NCBI RefSeq assembly: GCF_026914265.1
Contig: NC_069124.1
Location: forward strand, 28,263,423 to 28,327,422
Length of the DNA: 64,000 nt
Source of the DNA: Mya arenaria
Taxonomy: Eukaryota > Mollusca > Bivalvia > Myida > Myidae
Reading direction: 5' to 3'
Shown here piece after piece: positions 11,640 to 23,600 of the stretch. The notes beneath the pieces are model-generated. The model was given only the letters and a program-made list of their open reading frames with translations, was not told the origin of the DNA and made no database searches. How positions within the stretch are numbered: position 1 is the first letter of the stretch; each line of letters starts with the position of its first letter. The translations under genes and the position numbers were made by a program.

Positions 11640-14600
11640 CTGCAAAATAGGGAGAGAAAAAACTCTACACCATTGTCGACAGAGGTTTTTTTTGATGATA
11701 TTTTTCGATTGAGCAACAGGCCATAATTGATTATTATCAAACATAAAAGAGTTATGTGCCTTGCTAGGCCTGAAAAAATATATGAGTTGACGGCAACAGT
11801 CTCAAAAATGCTAGGTAGAGCAGAGACAAAGTGTTGTTGTTGGTTTTTTTTGTCAAGATAAAATTGCAAAGCCAGACATGAATTCTTACCATGACATTTC
11901 GGTATATTGCGAACAAAATAATTAATACTAATATATATATAATATATATAATTTCTACTTTTGAGGGTGTTTTAAGGTTCGTCCACTGCCATACATCCAA
12001 TACACAATCCCTGCATCAGACTTTCCGTTGACATTGTGTCAGCCTTGTATTCTAAGTCATTTTGATGACCTGAATTAAAATTGTGATTATGAAGGGCTCG
12101 TTTGCTCTGCTCACTCTGCCCATTCTTAATCATTAAGATTTTAATTCATGTTATCTAACTATTATTTAATATTATTTAGCTGACTCAGGCATGACAAACG
12201 ACACCAAAGCAATTACATATCTCATCTCTTTTTTCTTCCCGAAACAGACAAGCTTACGCAATGGCTCAGATGTTATTGCCTAGGTAAAAAATCTGCTAAT
12301 ATTAGACCATTTTTACACATCAAAGATACTTTAAAGTACAGACAATGATATTCAACCCTGGCTTTTAGATTTGCAATATCAGACGAGTTTATTAGATGAG
12401 TTTAGTGCGGCTCACATATTTCACATTATAGGTTTAACCATTTTTACTCTACCATCGTATTTTAATTGACACCATGCCATTATTCTGTGGCCCTTTCTAA
12501 CTTAACCTAATACTGGCTAAGAACTCTCAATCAAATGTGTATGAAATAAGGAAGCTATCTTTCACAATCTCGTTAAATAAATTTGTGTGGGCTTTAAATC
12601 TAACAACTTTTCCCAGAAAGATTATCCGTAAAGTACTTGTAGTTTTTTGTATTCTATTTTGGATATTTTCTTGTTTTAAATAAATGACTTTTCATGCATC
12701 GAAAGTTAATTTTCTTGGTCCAACAAGGGGCATCAGTTGACATATAAATAAGCCAGAGTTACTTCTTAATGCACATATATGCATATTTTACCAGGTAACA
12801 TATGTTTCAAGTTATGAAAGTAAAATATAACTAGTGATATTCCGATGATCGATTATAATCGAAAATCGATTTGCTGGGCCTGAAATCGGCGACAATCGAT
12901 TGTATTTGGTTATAATCGATCATCGAGAAAAAAACAACAAAAAAAAACATACAAAAAAACAATTATTAGTAAGTGTTCAAATGTTATTTTTAACAAAATG
13001 GCTGATTAAAGCCACAAAAAGCAAGTAAATTAACTATTTTTTATACAACAACACTTAATAACTTTAATCATAGACCTAACATATATGCATAATAGATTTA
13101 GAGTTTAATACTGTACATGAATATATATATAAAACTACAATTCAGGTACTATCTAGTATTTTAAAAAAACGATAGTACTATCGATAATCGCTTACTTAAG
13201 TGGAACTGATTATCGATAGTAAAATTGGAACAGATTCCCAACACTAGTTATAATCTTAAACAGTTTTTGAGTATTTTATGGCCATAATTCAAGATTTTGC
13301 ATGTTGACACAAACAAAAAGGGTAATGTTGTTAACAGAGAAGTTAATTTTTCTGATTTAAGTACTTGATTAAATTCTTGGCCCTGATTTCTCGAAACTCC
13401 TTAAGCTAAAATTTGCACTCTCACAGATTTACCATTTTGACAACCTCTTTATTTCTTGTCTTGGAATGAGCCAATTTTTGCATTAATATCTGCCTACCAG
13501 TGATATAAGACTGCTGATAAAAGATCAGATCTCAGATTTTCATATTTCCATTAAAAAAATTAATGTTTTATGGCTAAAAGCGCTACTAACATTTTAAGAA
13601 AATTTTATTAAACATCAATTTTTAAACTTAAGTATAAAAATCTGTGATCTTATTTTTTGTCAGTAATTTGTCTTATATCACTGACGTTTCCATGCATTTT
13701 CGCATAAATTGGCTCGCTCCAAGTCAAAACAAGAGCTGTCACAGTATGTGACGAATGCCCCCGAATGTGACATTAACCTACGAACAAGGTCAGTACATAA
13801 AAAGTTGATCTTGCCTTTACGTGTCAAATACATATGGCAAGTTAATTTAAATTGCCTCTGAACATAAAAAAATACCACCCATACTTGACAACCTACACTG
13901 TTATGTCCTTATATTCAGAATTCCCTTGTGAATAAACACTTAGTGTATCTTTCACCTTAGAGGTAGGGACATGGGTCTTGCACACGACACGTCGTCTTGG
14001 TATGTGGAACACATGTAGCAAGTGATTTTAAAATCTGTCCATACAAGGGAAAGTAACAGCCCTGATACGACAACCTAAACTCTATGTCCTTATATGCAGC
14101 ACTCCATTGTGAATAAACACTAAGTGTGACCTTGACCTTTGAGGTAGGGACACGGGTCTTGCACGCGACACGTCGTCTTGGTATGTGGAACACATGTGGC
14201 AAGTTATTTTAAAATCTGTCCATACAAGGCCTAAAAAAAAAAATACATTTGGTTCGGGTTACTCGACCCTACCTACGGAATATGCAACGACCCTAACGTT
14301 TTTATAGTCAGTTTGAAAAAAAAAATTGAAAAACTAAAAAAAAAAAAAAAAAAAATTTCTTTTTTCTTTTTTTCTTTCTTTTTTTTTTGCTTTTCAATAT
14401 GTAGTTTAAAACCTTAATTGCTTATATAGAAGATAACTTTAACACCATTCTCCAATGATGAAAATGACATTCTTATATCAAGCCTAATAAAAAAAAAAAA
14501 TAAAAAAAAATAAAAAGCCTACCTACCCTACCTATTTTTGAAAAGGATGTAACCCTAACCAAACAATTTTTTTTTTAGGCCCAAGGGAAAGTTACAGCCC

Positions 14601-17600
14601 GGACACGACAACCTATACTCTATGTCCTTATATGCAGCACTCCATTGTGAATAAACACTATGTGTGACCTTGACCTTTGAGGCAGGGACACGGGTCTTGC
14701 ACACAACACATCATCTTGGTATGTGGAACACATGTGGCAAGTTATTTTAAAATCTGTCCATACAAGAGAAAGTTACAGCCCGGACACAACAACCTATACT
14801 CTATGTCCTTATATGCAGCACTCCATTGTGAATAAACACTAAGTGTGACCTTGACCTTTGAGGTAGGGACACGGGTCTTGCACGCGACACGTCGTCTTGG
14901 TATGTGGAACACATATGGCAAGTTATTGTAAAATCTGTCCATACAAGAGAAAGTTACAGCCCGGACACAACAACCTATACTCTATATCCTTATATGCAGC
15001 ACTCATTTGCGAATAAACACTAAGTGTGACCTTGACCTTTGAGGTAGGGACACAGGTCTTGCACGCGACACGTCGTCTTGGTATGTGGAACACATGTGGC
15101 AAGTTATTTTATAATCTGTCCATACAAGAGAAAGTTACAGCCCGGACACGACAACCTATACTCTATGTCCTTATATGCAGCACTCCATTGTGAATAAACA
15201 CTAAGTTTGACCTTGACCTTTGAGGTAGGGACACGGGTCTTGCACGCGACACGTCATCTTGGTATGTGGAACACATGTGGCAAGTTATTTTAAAATCTGT
15301 CCATACAAGGGGAAGTTACAGCCCGGACACGACAACCTATACTCTATGTCCTTATATACAGCACTCCATTGTAAATAAACACTAAGTGTGACCTTGACTT
15401 TGAGGTAGGGACACGGGTCTTGCACGCGACACGTCGTCTTGGTATGTGGAACACATGTGGCAAGTTATTTTAAAATCTGTCCATACAAGAGAAAGTTACA
15501 GCCCGGACACGACAACCTATACTCTATGTCCTTATATGCAGCACTCCATTGTGAATAAACACTAAGTGTGACCTTGACCTTTGAGGTAGGGACACGAGTC
15601 TTGCACGCCACACGTTGTATTGGTATGTGAAACACATGTGGCAAGTTATTTTAAAATCTGTCCATACAAGGGAAAGTTATATAGCCGGACGGCCGGCCGG
15701 ACGGATGGACGGACGGTGCGATTTTAATATGCCCACCTTCGGGGGCATAATAATATGCCCACCTTCGGGGGCATAAAAAATAAAATTGTCAAAACGTTCA
15801 ATCTGAGAGAGTGCAGTTTTAACAGACTTAAGTAGATTATTTCATTTAGCAAAACTTACTTAAACATAAGTTTGATCGATAAAACATATTTTTTTGTGAT
15901 TATCAGACAGATAACTCCAATCAACAGTCAAAAATCTTCAAAAAATGTAACTTTTTCACAAACTATCAAAGAACAGAAAAAGTGAGTTTAACTTAATCGT
16001 GTTATAATGGACAAAACAAAATCAAATATAAATGACAAGTTAAACACAAATGGCAAACTAATACACTTAAAATATTGAAATTGAATCAATACCTGCAAGT
16101 ACAGTTTGTTGTCCTTCACAACTGCCGCCCTCAGATCATGTCTAAGTGGGGTCTCGCCCCGACTGGGCTCGATGGATTGGTCCAGCCCCTTTGTTGGGGA
16201 TCCTTGCATTCCAACCGAGCCCACAGCCCCTGGATTGACTTTCCGGTAGATCAGAACGTACGCTGTGTCCTTTGTAAATCTTTGACTCACATTGCAGAAT
16301 GAGCTGTAACTTGCATATGAGACACGACTGTCATTAAACAAATACCACTTGTCTTGGAGAAAGTCAACTTGATCTTCGTTGGGGCCATTTGTGTTACTCT
16401 GGTTTTCCCCAGTTGGCTCTAAACCAGTCACTTGCGAGTGTCTTGCGTAGCAGTAGTAGTGGCCACAGTCTGACGACGTACCGGAGTGAATGACCACAGA
16501 ACACAATGAATACATGTCCGCATTGTCGATGTCCGAATTTACCACACTAGTGTCTAAGTGACTAGCTATCACCGACCGAAGAGGGTCTCCCCATTTTGAA
16601 GATGAGGATTGACCGTTGCTTTCACTTTCTACCGGAACTAACAATGTCTTCGGATATTTCACTTCTCTGAACACTTTTGACCTTGACTGTAATCTTGTAT
16701 CGTATGAAAACCTCAGTAAAGTCAAAATCAAATACTCGGGTGTTTCAATGATTTTAATCTTTCTTTCTCCCTCCTGAAGACCGCCGCAGTTATCACAGTA
16801 ATATTTATTATCACCAGTCAATTTCTCTGCTTTTAGGTAATGTTTCAAGAGGTCATTTAAATGGAGACAATTTCTATCCTCTGAGGCGCCAACGTTTTCC
16901 GTCACAATCGGATAAGGCTGAGAGGACTGACAACCCTTACTACTACCCCCCGCCATTGACTGTTGACCTGGGGTCACGTTGTACTCGGGAAATGCCAATG
17001 GCAAATCAATAAACGACTCCTCTTTTACCGACTCTGTTCCACAATTCAAGCACTTGAGGGTCGTACAAATTTTACCACCAAAATTTCCTTGTATCAGAGT
17101 CTTTTGTTTCTTCTCCGACCCAGTTGTGTCCCGTTTATGTTTACCTGGGGAAGGTGGTGAATCTATGCTCTTCTTCAGGTGGCTGGATTCCTGCTCATTG
17201 AGTTGATCCAGCAGGTATTTTAGAAACTCTGAACAGTCTTGCTGGAAACCAGGCATAAACCATGGTGGCCGAGAGGTCGCAAGGAAGTTGACAGGCGCGT
17301 ACGCTGGACGCTGAAAATATAATATTATGTGTGCGAAAACAGGAAGCTACATAAAGCCTATCGTGAGGGAAATAATGGGATAAGTATAAAAGTAAGTGTC
17401 TAGGGGCATAGTTCAAAAATGTTTTGAGCACATATGAACCTTGTTGGTATTAACAGTTGCAACAGATAATCATACACGCAATTTATTATATGCTTTCTGA
17501 TTTTTATCAGTGAAATAAAAATGATATTTTACTGTTTCAAACAGTGCAATAACATTTTGACATTTTTCACTGTATTGAAATTTTAGCCTGCTCCCAATAC

Positions 17601-20600
17601 CAAATCAAACGTCAGCAATCAAAAAGCATCTACGATGGCCACTTGTGTAAGATAGGTTCATCCCAACCCTGGTCCAGGGTCTTCATCCTCAGTTGGGATA
17701 AACTTATCTTACTCAGGCAGCCATGGAAGATACTTATAATGTCACGCAGAAGACATGAAAATAGTTGTGTAACAAAATAGATATCATTAAAGTCTTTTTT
17801 AAATGCCAGACAGGCAACAAACACAATAATTGTAAACGCCACTTTAAGAGACTATGAAGAAACTAATAACATCAGCTTCTGAAAATCTGCACATAAATAA
17901 CGAAATGAAAGTTCATGAACACAGTGTTCAAATTTCAAATGATTTTATTTTATAAGATTATTGTCAGTTTTACCAGTTAGTGACTTCTAACATTTATAAA
18001 AGTCCGATCTTTCAATTATTTTCCCTAATTAAACAGTTTTTGAAATGTCTTTCCTTGAATTTGTTAAAAAAAACAACATTAAAACTATTTAAGCATGATT
18101 AAACAGGTTATACAAATTTCCTACCAACGACAAATCTGTGACTTTTATGTCCTAATAATACGAGGGTTGTCCGGAAAGTTTTGAGACTGTGTCTACATTT
18201 CAAAATGTTTTTAATATAAATCAACAAACAATAAACAGCTGTGTATATAGACTATTCACGAGTTTCCTTTTGAAAAATAAAAATAAATAATCTCAAATTA
18301 ATTGGCTTGTAACCTGTACTTTTTGTAATGTTTGTTGTATACGTTCACTTCGTAGTATATTGTTGAAACTTTCAGGATTTGTTTATATGAGATACGATTG
18401 ACAGCTGATAAAATTTTAATTGCATCCTATGAGTGGTAAGTTTTTTATGAATGCAGTCTCAAAACTTTCCAGACAACCCTCGTATTGTGACAAAATTTAA
18501 TTTTGCAATTTAATGCAGACAAGAAAAATTTATGGTGACAGATTTTATGATTTAATTTAGTTAATACAGTAATATTACAGAACAGGTTTTTTGGCCATAA
18601 GGCCTACAAAAAAATACATTTGGTGCGGGTAACCCGACCCTACCTACGGAATAGGCGCCGACCCTACCGTTTTTATAGTCAATTTGAAAAAAATAATGTA
18701 AAACTAAAAAAAAAAAAATTGCTTTTCAATATGTAGTTTCAAACCTTGAATGCTTATACAGAAGATAACTTTAACACTATTCTCCAATGATGAAAATTAC
18801 ATTCTTATATAAAGCCTTATAATAAAAAAAATAATATAAAAAAAACCCTACTACCCTACCTATTTTTGAAAAGGATGTTACCCTAACCAAACAATTTTTT
18901 TAGGCCTAACCATTATTCATTTGTATAAATTCTGATGAATATAAGTTTTAAATTAATTCATTTTAGCAAGCTAGTAAAACCAGACAGCCATTTACTGATA
19001 TGAATCATGTGACACTCAAGTCTGGGTTACAGTCTGGCCCCAAGTTTCTCTAAAGTTCTTAAGAGTTACAAACTAAGTTGGCTTATTTCATTAAAGTGAC
19101 ACTATTATTCATAATCAATACATACACATGTATAACAAACATTAATTCTGAGTGATAAACCTTTAACTACTTCCAAAATAATGCATTTATTGGAAACATT
19201 ACTTACTGATAACAAGATTGTAACTGTGTTTTTAATAGCTGAAAACACAAAAATATTAAATGATTGGTGAATGCTAAAAGATTAAGTGATAGTGCGGTCT
19301 ACCAACTTCTCTTCAGATTGAACTATCATGTTTTCTGCACCTTTCTTTCAAATTAAACTCAGTATTCTTCATACAAATCATTGTTTTTGACATTTATTCA
19401 TCCTTTTTGGTATATTAAAGCAATTATATTAATTGTGGTAAATCTTATGGGAGTAAGAGTGCATCATTAAGTCAAATTTCTTACTTAATCTTAATTTTTC
19501 GAAATAAAAATCAGTTTGTCATGATCATCATAAAATAATTTCCTTTTAAAGTAGATTTAATATTTAAGAATGTAAATATTACATTTATACTCGATCAATT
19601 AAGCCAGTCATTTCATCCAGCCATGTGTAATAATGCTAAATGTTGATACTTGGTGACATTTTATTATTTTCATAACAGCTGCACAGATTGACAGTTCTTT
19701 TAGCCATTAAATATCAATTTTCAAACGTTAATATGAAAACTGTGATCTGATATTTTGTCAGCAATCTTGCCCCAATTTCTCGAAACTTCTTAAGCTTTAC
19801 AGGCTTAAGTCGCTTATTTCAATTAGCCAAAATACATACTAATAATAAATTTTGCTAAATGAAAAATGGTTTCTTCTAATTAGCATACAGATTTTTCTTA
19901 TATAATTTCAAAAAACTCTTAAAGAAGTAAATATAACGCATATTATAGAACAACAAAAATAGTGAGATTAGCTTAATCCTGTTATAAAGGACTTAAGAAG
20001 TTTCGAGAAATTGTGGCCTTGTATCAGAGGTTTCCTGGCGCATTCTAAGATAAAAATATAAAAAAAAGTTGTCAAAACAATCAATTTGCTAGAGTGTAGC
20101 TTGAATGGGTATTGCCTACTTATTACTAATAACTAAAATAAATTACAAAAAAATACATTAATATTATCTTATTTTACTTAAAATTGCCAAGCACATCATG
20201 CGTAACGATTTGCGGGCTCGTTACGATTTTAATCTAAATTCAATGACTGAAAGCTATGACTCAATTTTACCACACATCTATATTTCTCATTTGATCGAGG
20301 GTCATAAATAAACAATATTTTAAATAATGCCTTGTTAATGAAGCCATCAAGTCACTGGTAATATGTGACCTTTGTTTAATGATTTTCTTCCATGTTTTTA
20401 TTTTAAAATATGTAGCCAAAGATCAAAATATCTGTTCGAAGCTTACAATACAGTGCAATGACAACACTTTTAAACTTTTTCGTCAAAAAAAGATAAAGTT
20501 TATAAAATGGATAAATACTAGTATTGTATGTAAAAATAAATAGATGGTAAACAATAGCAAGCTTGGTGTAACATGACATTAAAGTGTTTGAAGTACAATT

Positions 20601-23600
20601 ATGTAAATTTGAAAGTCTGGTGATCCGATATTATTTTGGTATAATTTGAGCGTACTGATAGAATATTGTAAAACATTACCAAAACAAATCTTTACAAACA
20701 AGCCCTTTTGACAGGAACTGTCATAACTTTATTTATAATGATTTTTCGATCATTTCTTTTATATTTTAGTAGAAACACAGCGAAAGAATATAAGTATCTT
20801 CCATGGCTGCTCATGTAAGATAGGTTCATTCCAACTCGAGCGTAGGGTGTTTTGCGAAAGAGGTTTATCGAGTTTCAACGGAATACCCTGCACGAGGGTT
20901 GATATGAAAATATCTTACATAAGTGGCAATGGTAAATGCTTTTTCTCCCAACTCTGTTAAATAATATTAAGTCAAAACATTGTACTTTTCGCTGGATCTC
21001 TTTTTTTTGCGCAGAGAAAATAATTTGCGTATAGATGATTGGCAATATTGCTCCACAAGAAAGTGGTTAATTCCACAAATAAAATGTCAATTTGCTATGG
21101 CCTATAATAAAGACAAAAAAAGAGTAGCAATAATAGATCTCCCTTGAATATAACATGATCTTGTTTAATTGTTTTAGTTAAATGTTGTATCATCTTGACC
21201 GTCCCTGACATTTACCTACGACTGTTTAGAAATTGACTGAAATGATCAAAAAGATTCTCATAATATCGTTATTAGCTTAAAAGATGTCTGGGAATAAAGA
21301 TTTTATGTGTCTAGACCTGGACGTGAATACAAAAATTCTTTTTAATGGATATTGACTTTTCACATGAAAAGTACAAAGTACAAAGTACAAAGTAAACACA
21401 TTTAAGGAGAGGTATTTCTTGTACAAAAAGGTTATCCAGATAATGTTGTGAAATTGATGTAAACAGGATCACCCATCCATCAATTAAATTGAAATTTCAC
21501 CAAAGTTCTATGTTATTAAACATCTAAATGATAGTCATCATTACTTACACCCACTTATTTAGTTGTTAAAAGAACACATTATGAATGCAAACCATGCGCG
21601 TATCTAATAAGCAGCATGCATATATTGAAATAGTGTTGTAACTTATCCGCACAATACTTATTGCATGGTTCTGCCTACTGTTCCAATATGAGAATTAATG
21701 CATGAATGGTTTGCCCAGTGGTTAGCGTACTAGTTTCTCACCTAGAAGACCCCATTTTACCACATAGCATAAAAAGTTATAAAAAATCATATATGTTTTT
21801 AACTCTGAACCATAGTATGCTTTTATGCGGTAAAATAAGTTGAGATTGAGATTTGACTTGATATTTTTGTGATATTGGAGCCAGAGCTATAAGCCTAAAT
21901 GCTTCACATAACGTTTTGACAACGGCTCAATTTTTGCAGCGAATGCCTACAAAGTTGTAAAACATAAAAATTAGGTCAATGTAGCTCCTCAAATTAACAC
22001 TTCTTCTGCTTGTTTAATATGTCAGTACGGAAATTTGCGAATTTTTTTGGTATCATTTTACTTCTGACACTATTTAAATCCAAGTTGTGGTTTTCTTACA
22101 TTTATATGAATATATAATAACCGGTATATAAAAAAAATGTTGCATTATTTCGTTTTAGTGTCGTATGAATCAGACACAGGAAATGTAAGAAAATATGTTT
22201 CAAGGCATTATGTAGATAATCCTATCCTTGACATAAATTTCACAAAAATTGCAACGTTGCAAGCTGATCACCCAACATTTGTTTTGATTTCATAATTATG
22301 TTTTATTGCATTACAGGTATGCAAATGATATCCATAATGTCATTCGAAACACATGTACTTAATTTCATATGAATACCTTTAAATGCATGAGAGATATGGC
22401 AAAATATTTAAGGTTTGTGAGACAACTTCATCCAAGCTGGCAAGTTGATACCAAGGTTATGACACCTACACTACTTATTTCTTAAAAAATGAGTAGATTT
22501 TAAAGTGTTTAAGTGGTATAGGGGAAAAAAACTCCCTATCAACTCCTAATGAACTCCCAATCAACTCCCAATTTGTGACATTTGTACCTGTGACAGGGAC
22601 AGGAAGGCAAACACGTGCTGTAGTTTGACAACCAGGCTCTGTTCTGGTGTTGGCATGTGTTGTAACAGCGCCCCTCGGAAACTGGAAAGATTTATGATTA
22701 CTTAGCAATGGTGGGAGATACTACAGCTTAAAGTCTGGTAGATGATATAATATATATATAATATTTTATATTAAAAGTCTAAAAAGTGTAAACAAAAAAA
22801 TCTGTTACCTTCCATGAAAATGACAAAATGAATAATTTTCTTAATACTTTTTGTTTACTTTTTATTTTTACAATCCCTTATATAATAGCATATAAATATT
22901 TACTATCCATAATTTAACTTGCTTTCAATGTTTGATATAGACGAAAGTTATGCATGTTCGTAACAGCAAATAAAATAAAAAAAACACAATGTCAAATACT
23001 ACTTTCTTCGTTAATAAATGGCTTTAATATATAAAACACTCATCATTTCTACCTATCACACATGTACAAGGCCTGTATGATGCTATTCATATAGCATGTG
23101 TTGCCAAGATTGAAAAGTCCCGTTTTGCCCATCTCTGCCTTGGGCTGGTACGATCGAGGCTGGTGGGCGGAGCTGTCGCGATGGGCCGTCCATTTTGACT
23201 CTAGTAGTCGGAACTTGATTACATCTGGTGATGGCTTTGGGAAATCCTACAAAAAAGGATGCTTTTAAAACAATATGTCCCCCTGAGCACAGCATTGTCA
23301 GAAACATTTGCTAAACTGCATCAAGTAGTTTATAGGGGTCATAATAGCAGTCAGCTGGTCAAGTAAAACTAACAAAGTTCGATGGTCCAAGGTCAAGCTG
23401 TTCTGAAGTTATTGTGGGGACATTGTTTTTTACAACACTGACTTTGACCATGAGCTTGATCTTTGACCTACTGACCTCGACAATAATAAGGATCATCAAC
23501 CAGTCACGGGCAAACTTCAACTGATGTTTCTTGGTCTAGGTCACACTATTCTCAAGTTATTATGCAAAATAAGCTTTCACAAGACTGTGACCATGACCTT

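Larger units (their letters stand above)
13722..15778 (+). mobile_element. Satellite-bearing bivalve element with 181-bp internal repeats
   Basis: The left end has AACAAGAGCTGTCACAG followed by ATGCCCCCGAA. The right end has GGACGG-type short repeats and then two copies of ATGCCCACCTTCGGGGGCAT, a hairpin whose arm mirrors the left ATGCCCCCGAA. The centre is a tandem array. No protein coding seen. It resembles the pearl-like or Helitron-related satellite carriers of bivalves; the exact class is not certain. Confidence 0.65.
13418..15832. mobile_element. MITE-A (GCACTCTCACAG ends) split by the satellite-bearing element
   Basis: The left part, 13418-13720, and the right part, about 15783-15832 (TTGTCAAAACGTTCAATC then GAGAGTGCAGTTTTAA), together match the uninterrupted copy at 38958-39291. 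The break falls at CCAAGTCAAAA. Confidence 0.65.
13379..16010. mobile_element. MITE-B (TTCTCGAAACT ends) hosting three nested insertions
   Basis: The left end GGCCCTGATTTCTCGAAACT matches the terminus of the intact MITE-B copy at 19770-20018, and the right body (ACTTAAGTAGATTATTTCATT and AACTTAATCGTGTTATAATG) resumes after about 15830. The extreme right terminus is missing. Everything between is later insertions: MITE-A, then the satellite-bearing element, then a GGCCTAAA MITE. Confidence 0.6.

Noticed and set aside
11468-11869. 133-codon minus-strand frame across the last USP38 exon
   Set aside because: A different frame from the one that continues the USP family sequence; the exon frame ending RFVF is the supported one.
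16075-17206. Plus-strand frames of 65-75 codons opposite USP38 exon 6
   Set aside because: Shadows of the real minus-strand exon.
23083-23307. 74-codon minus-strand frame at USP38 exon 4
   Set aside because: Wrong frame; the correct frame gives the GNTCYMN Cys box and splices in phase.
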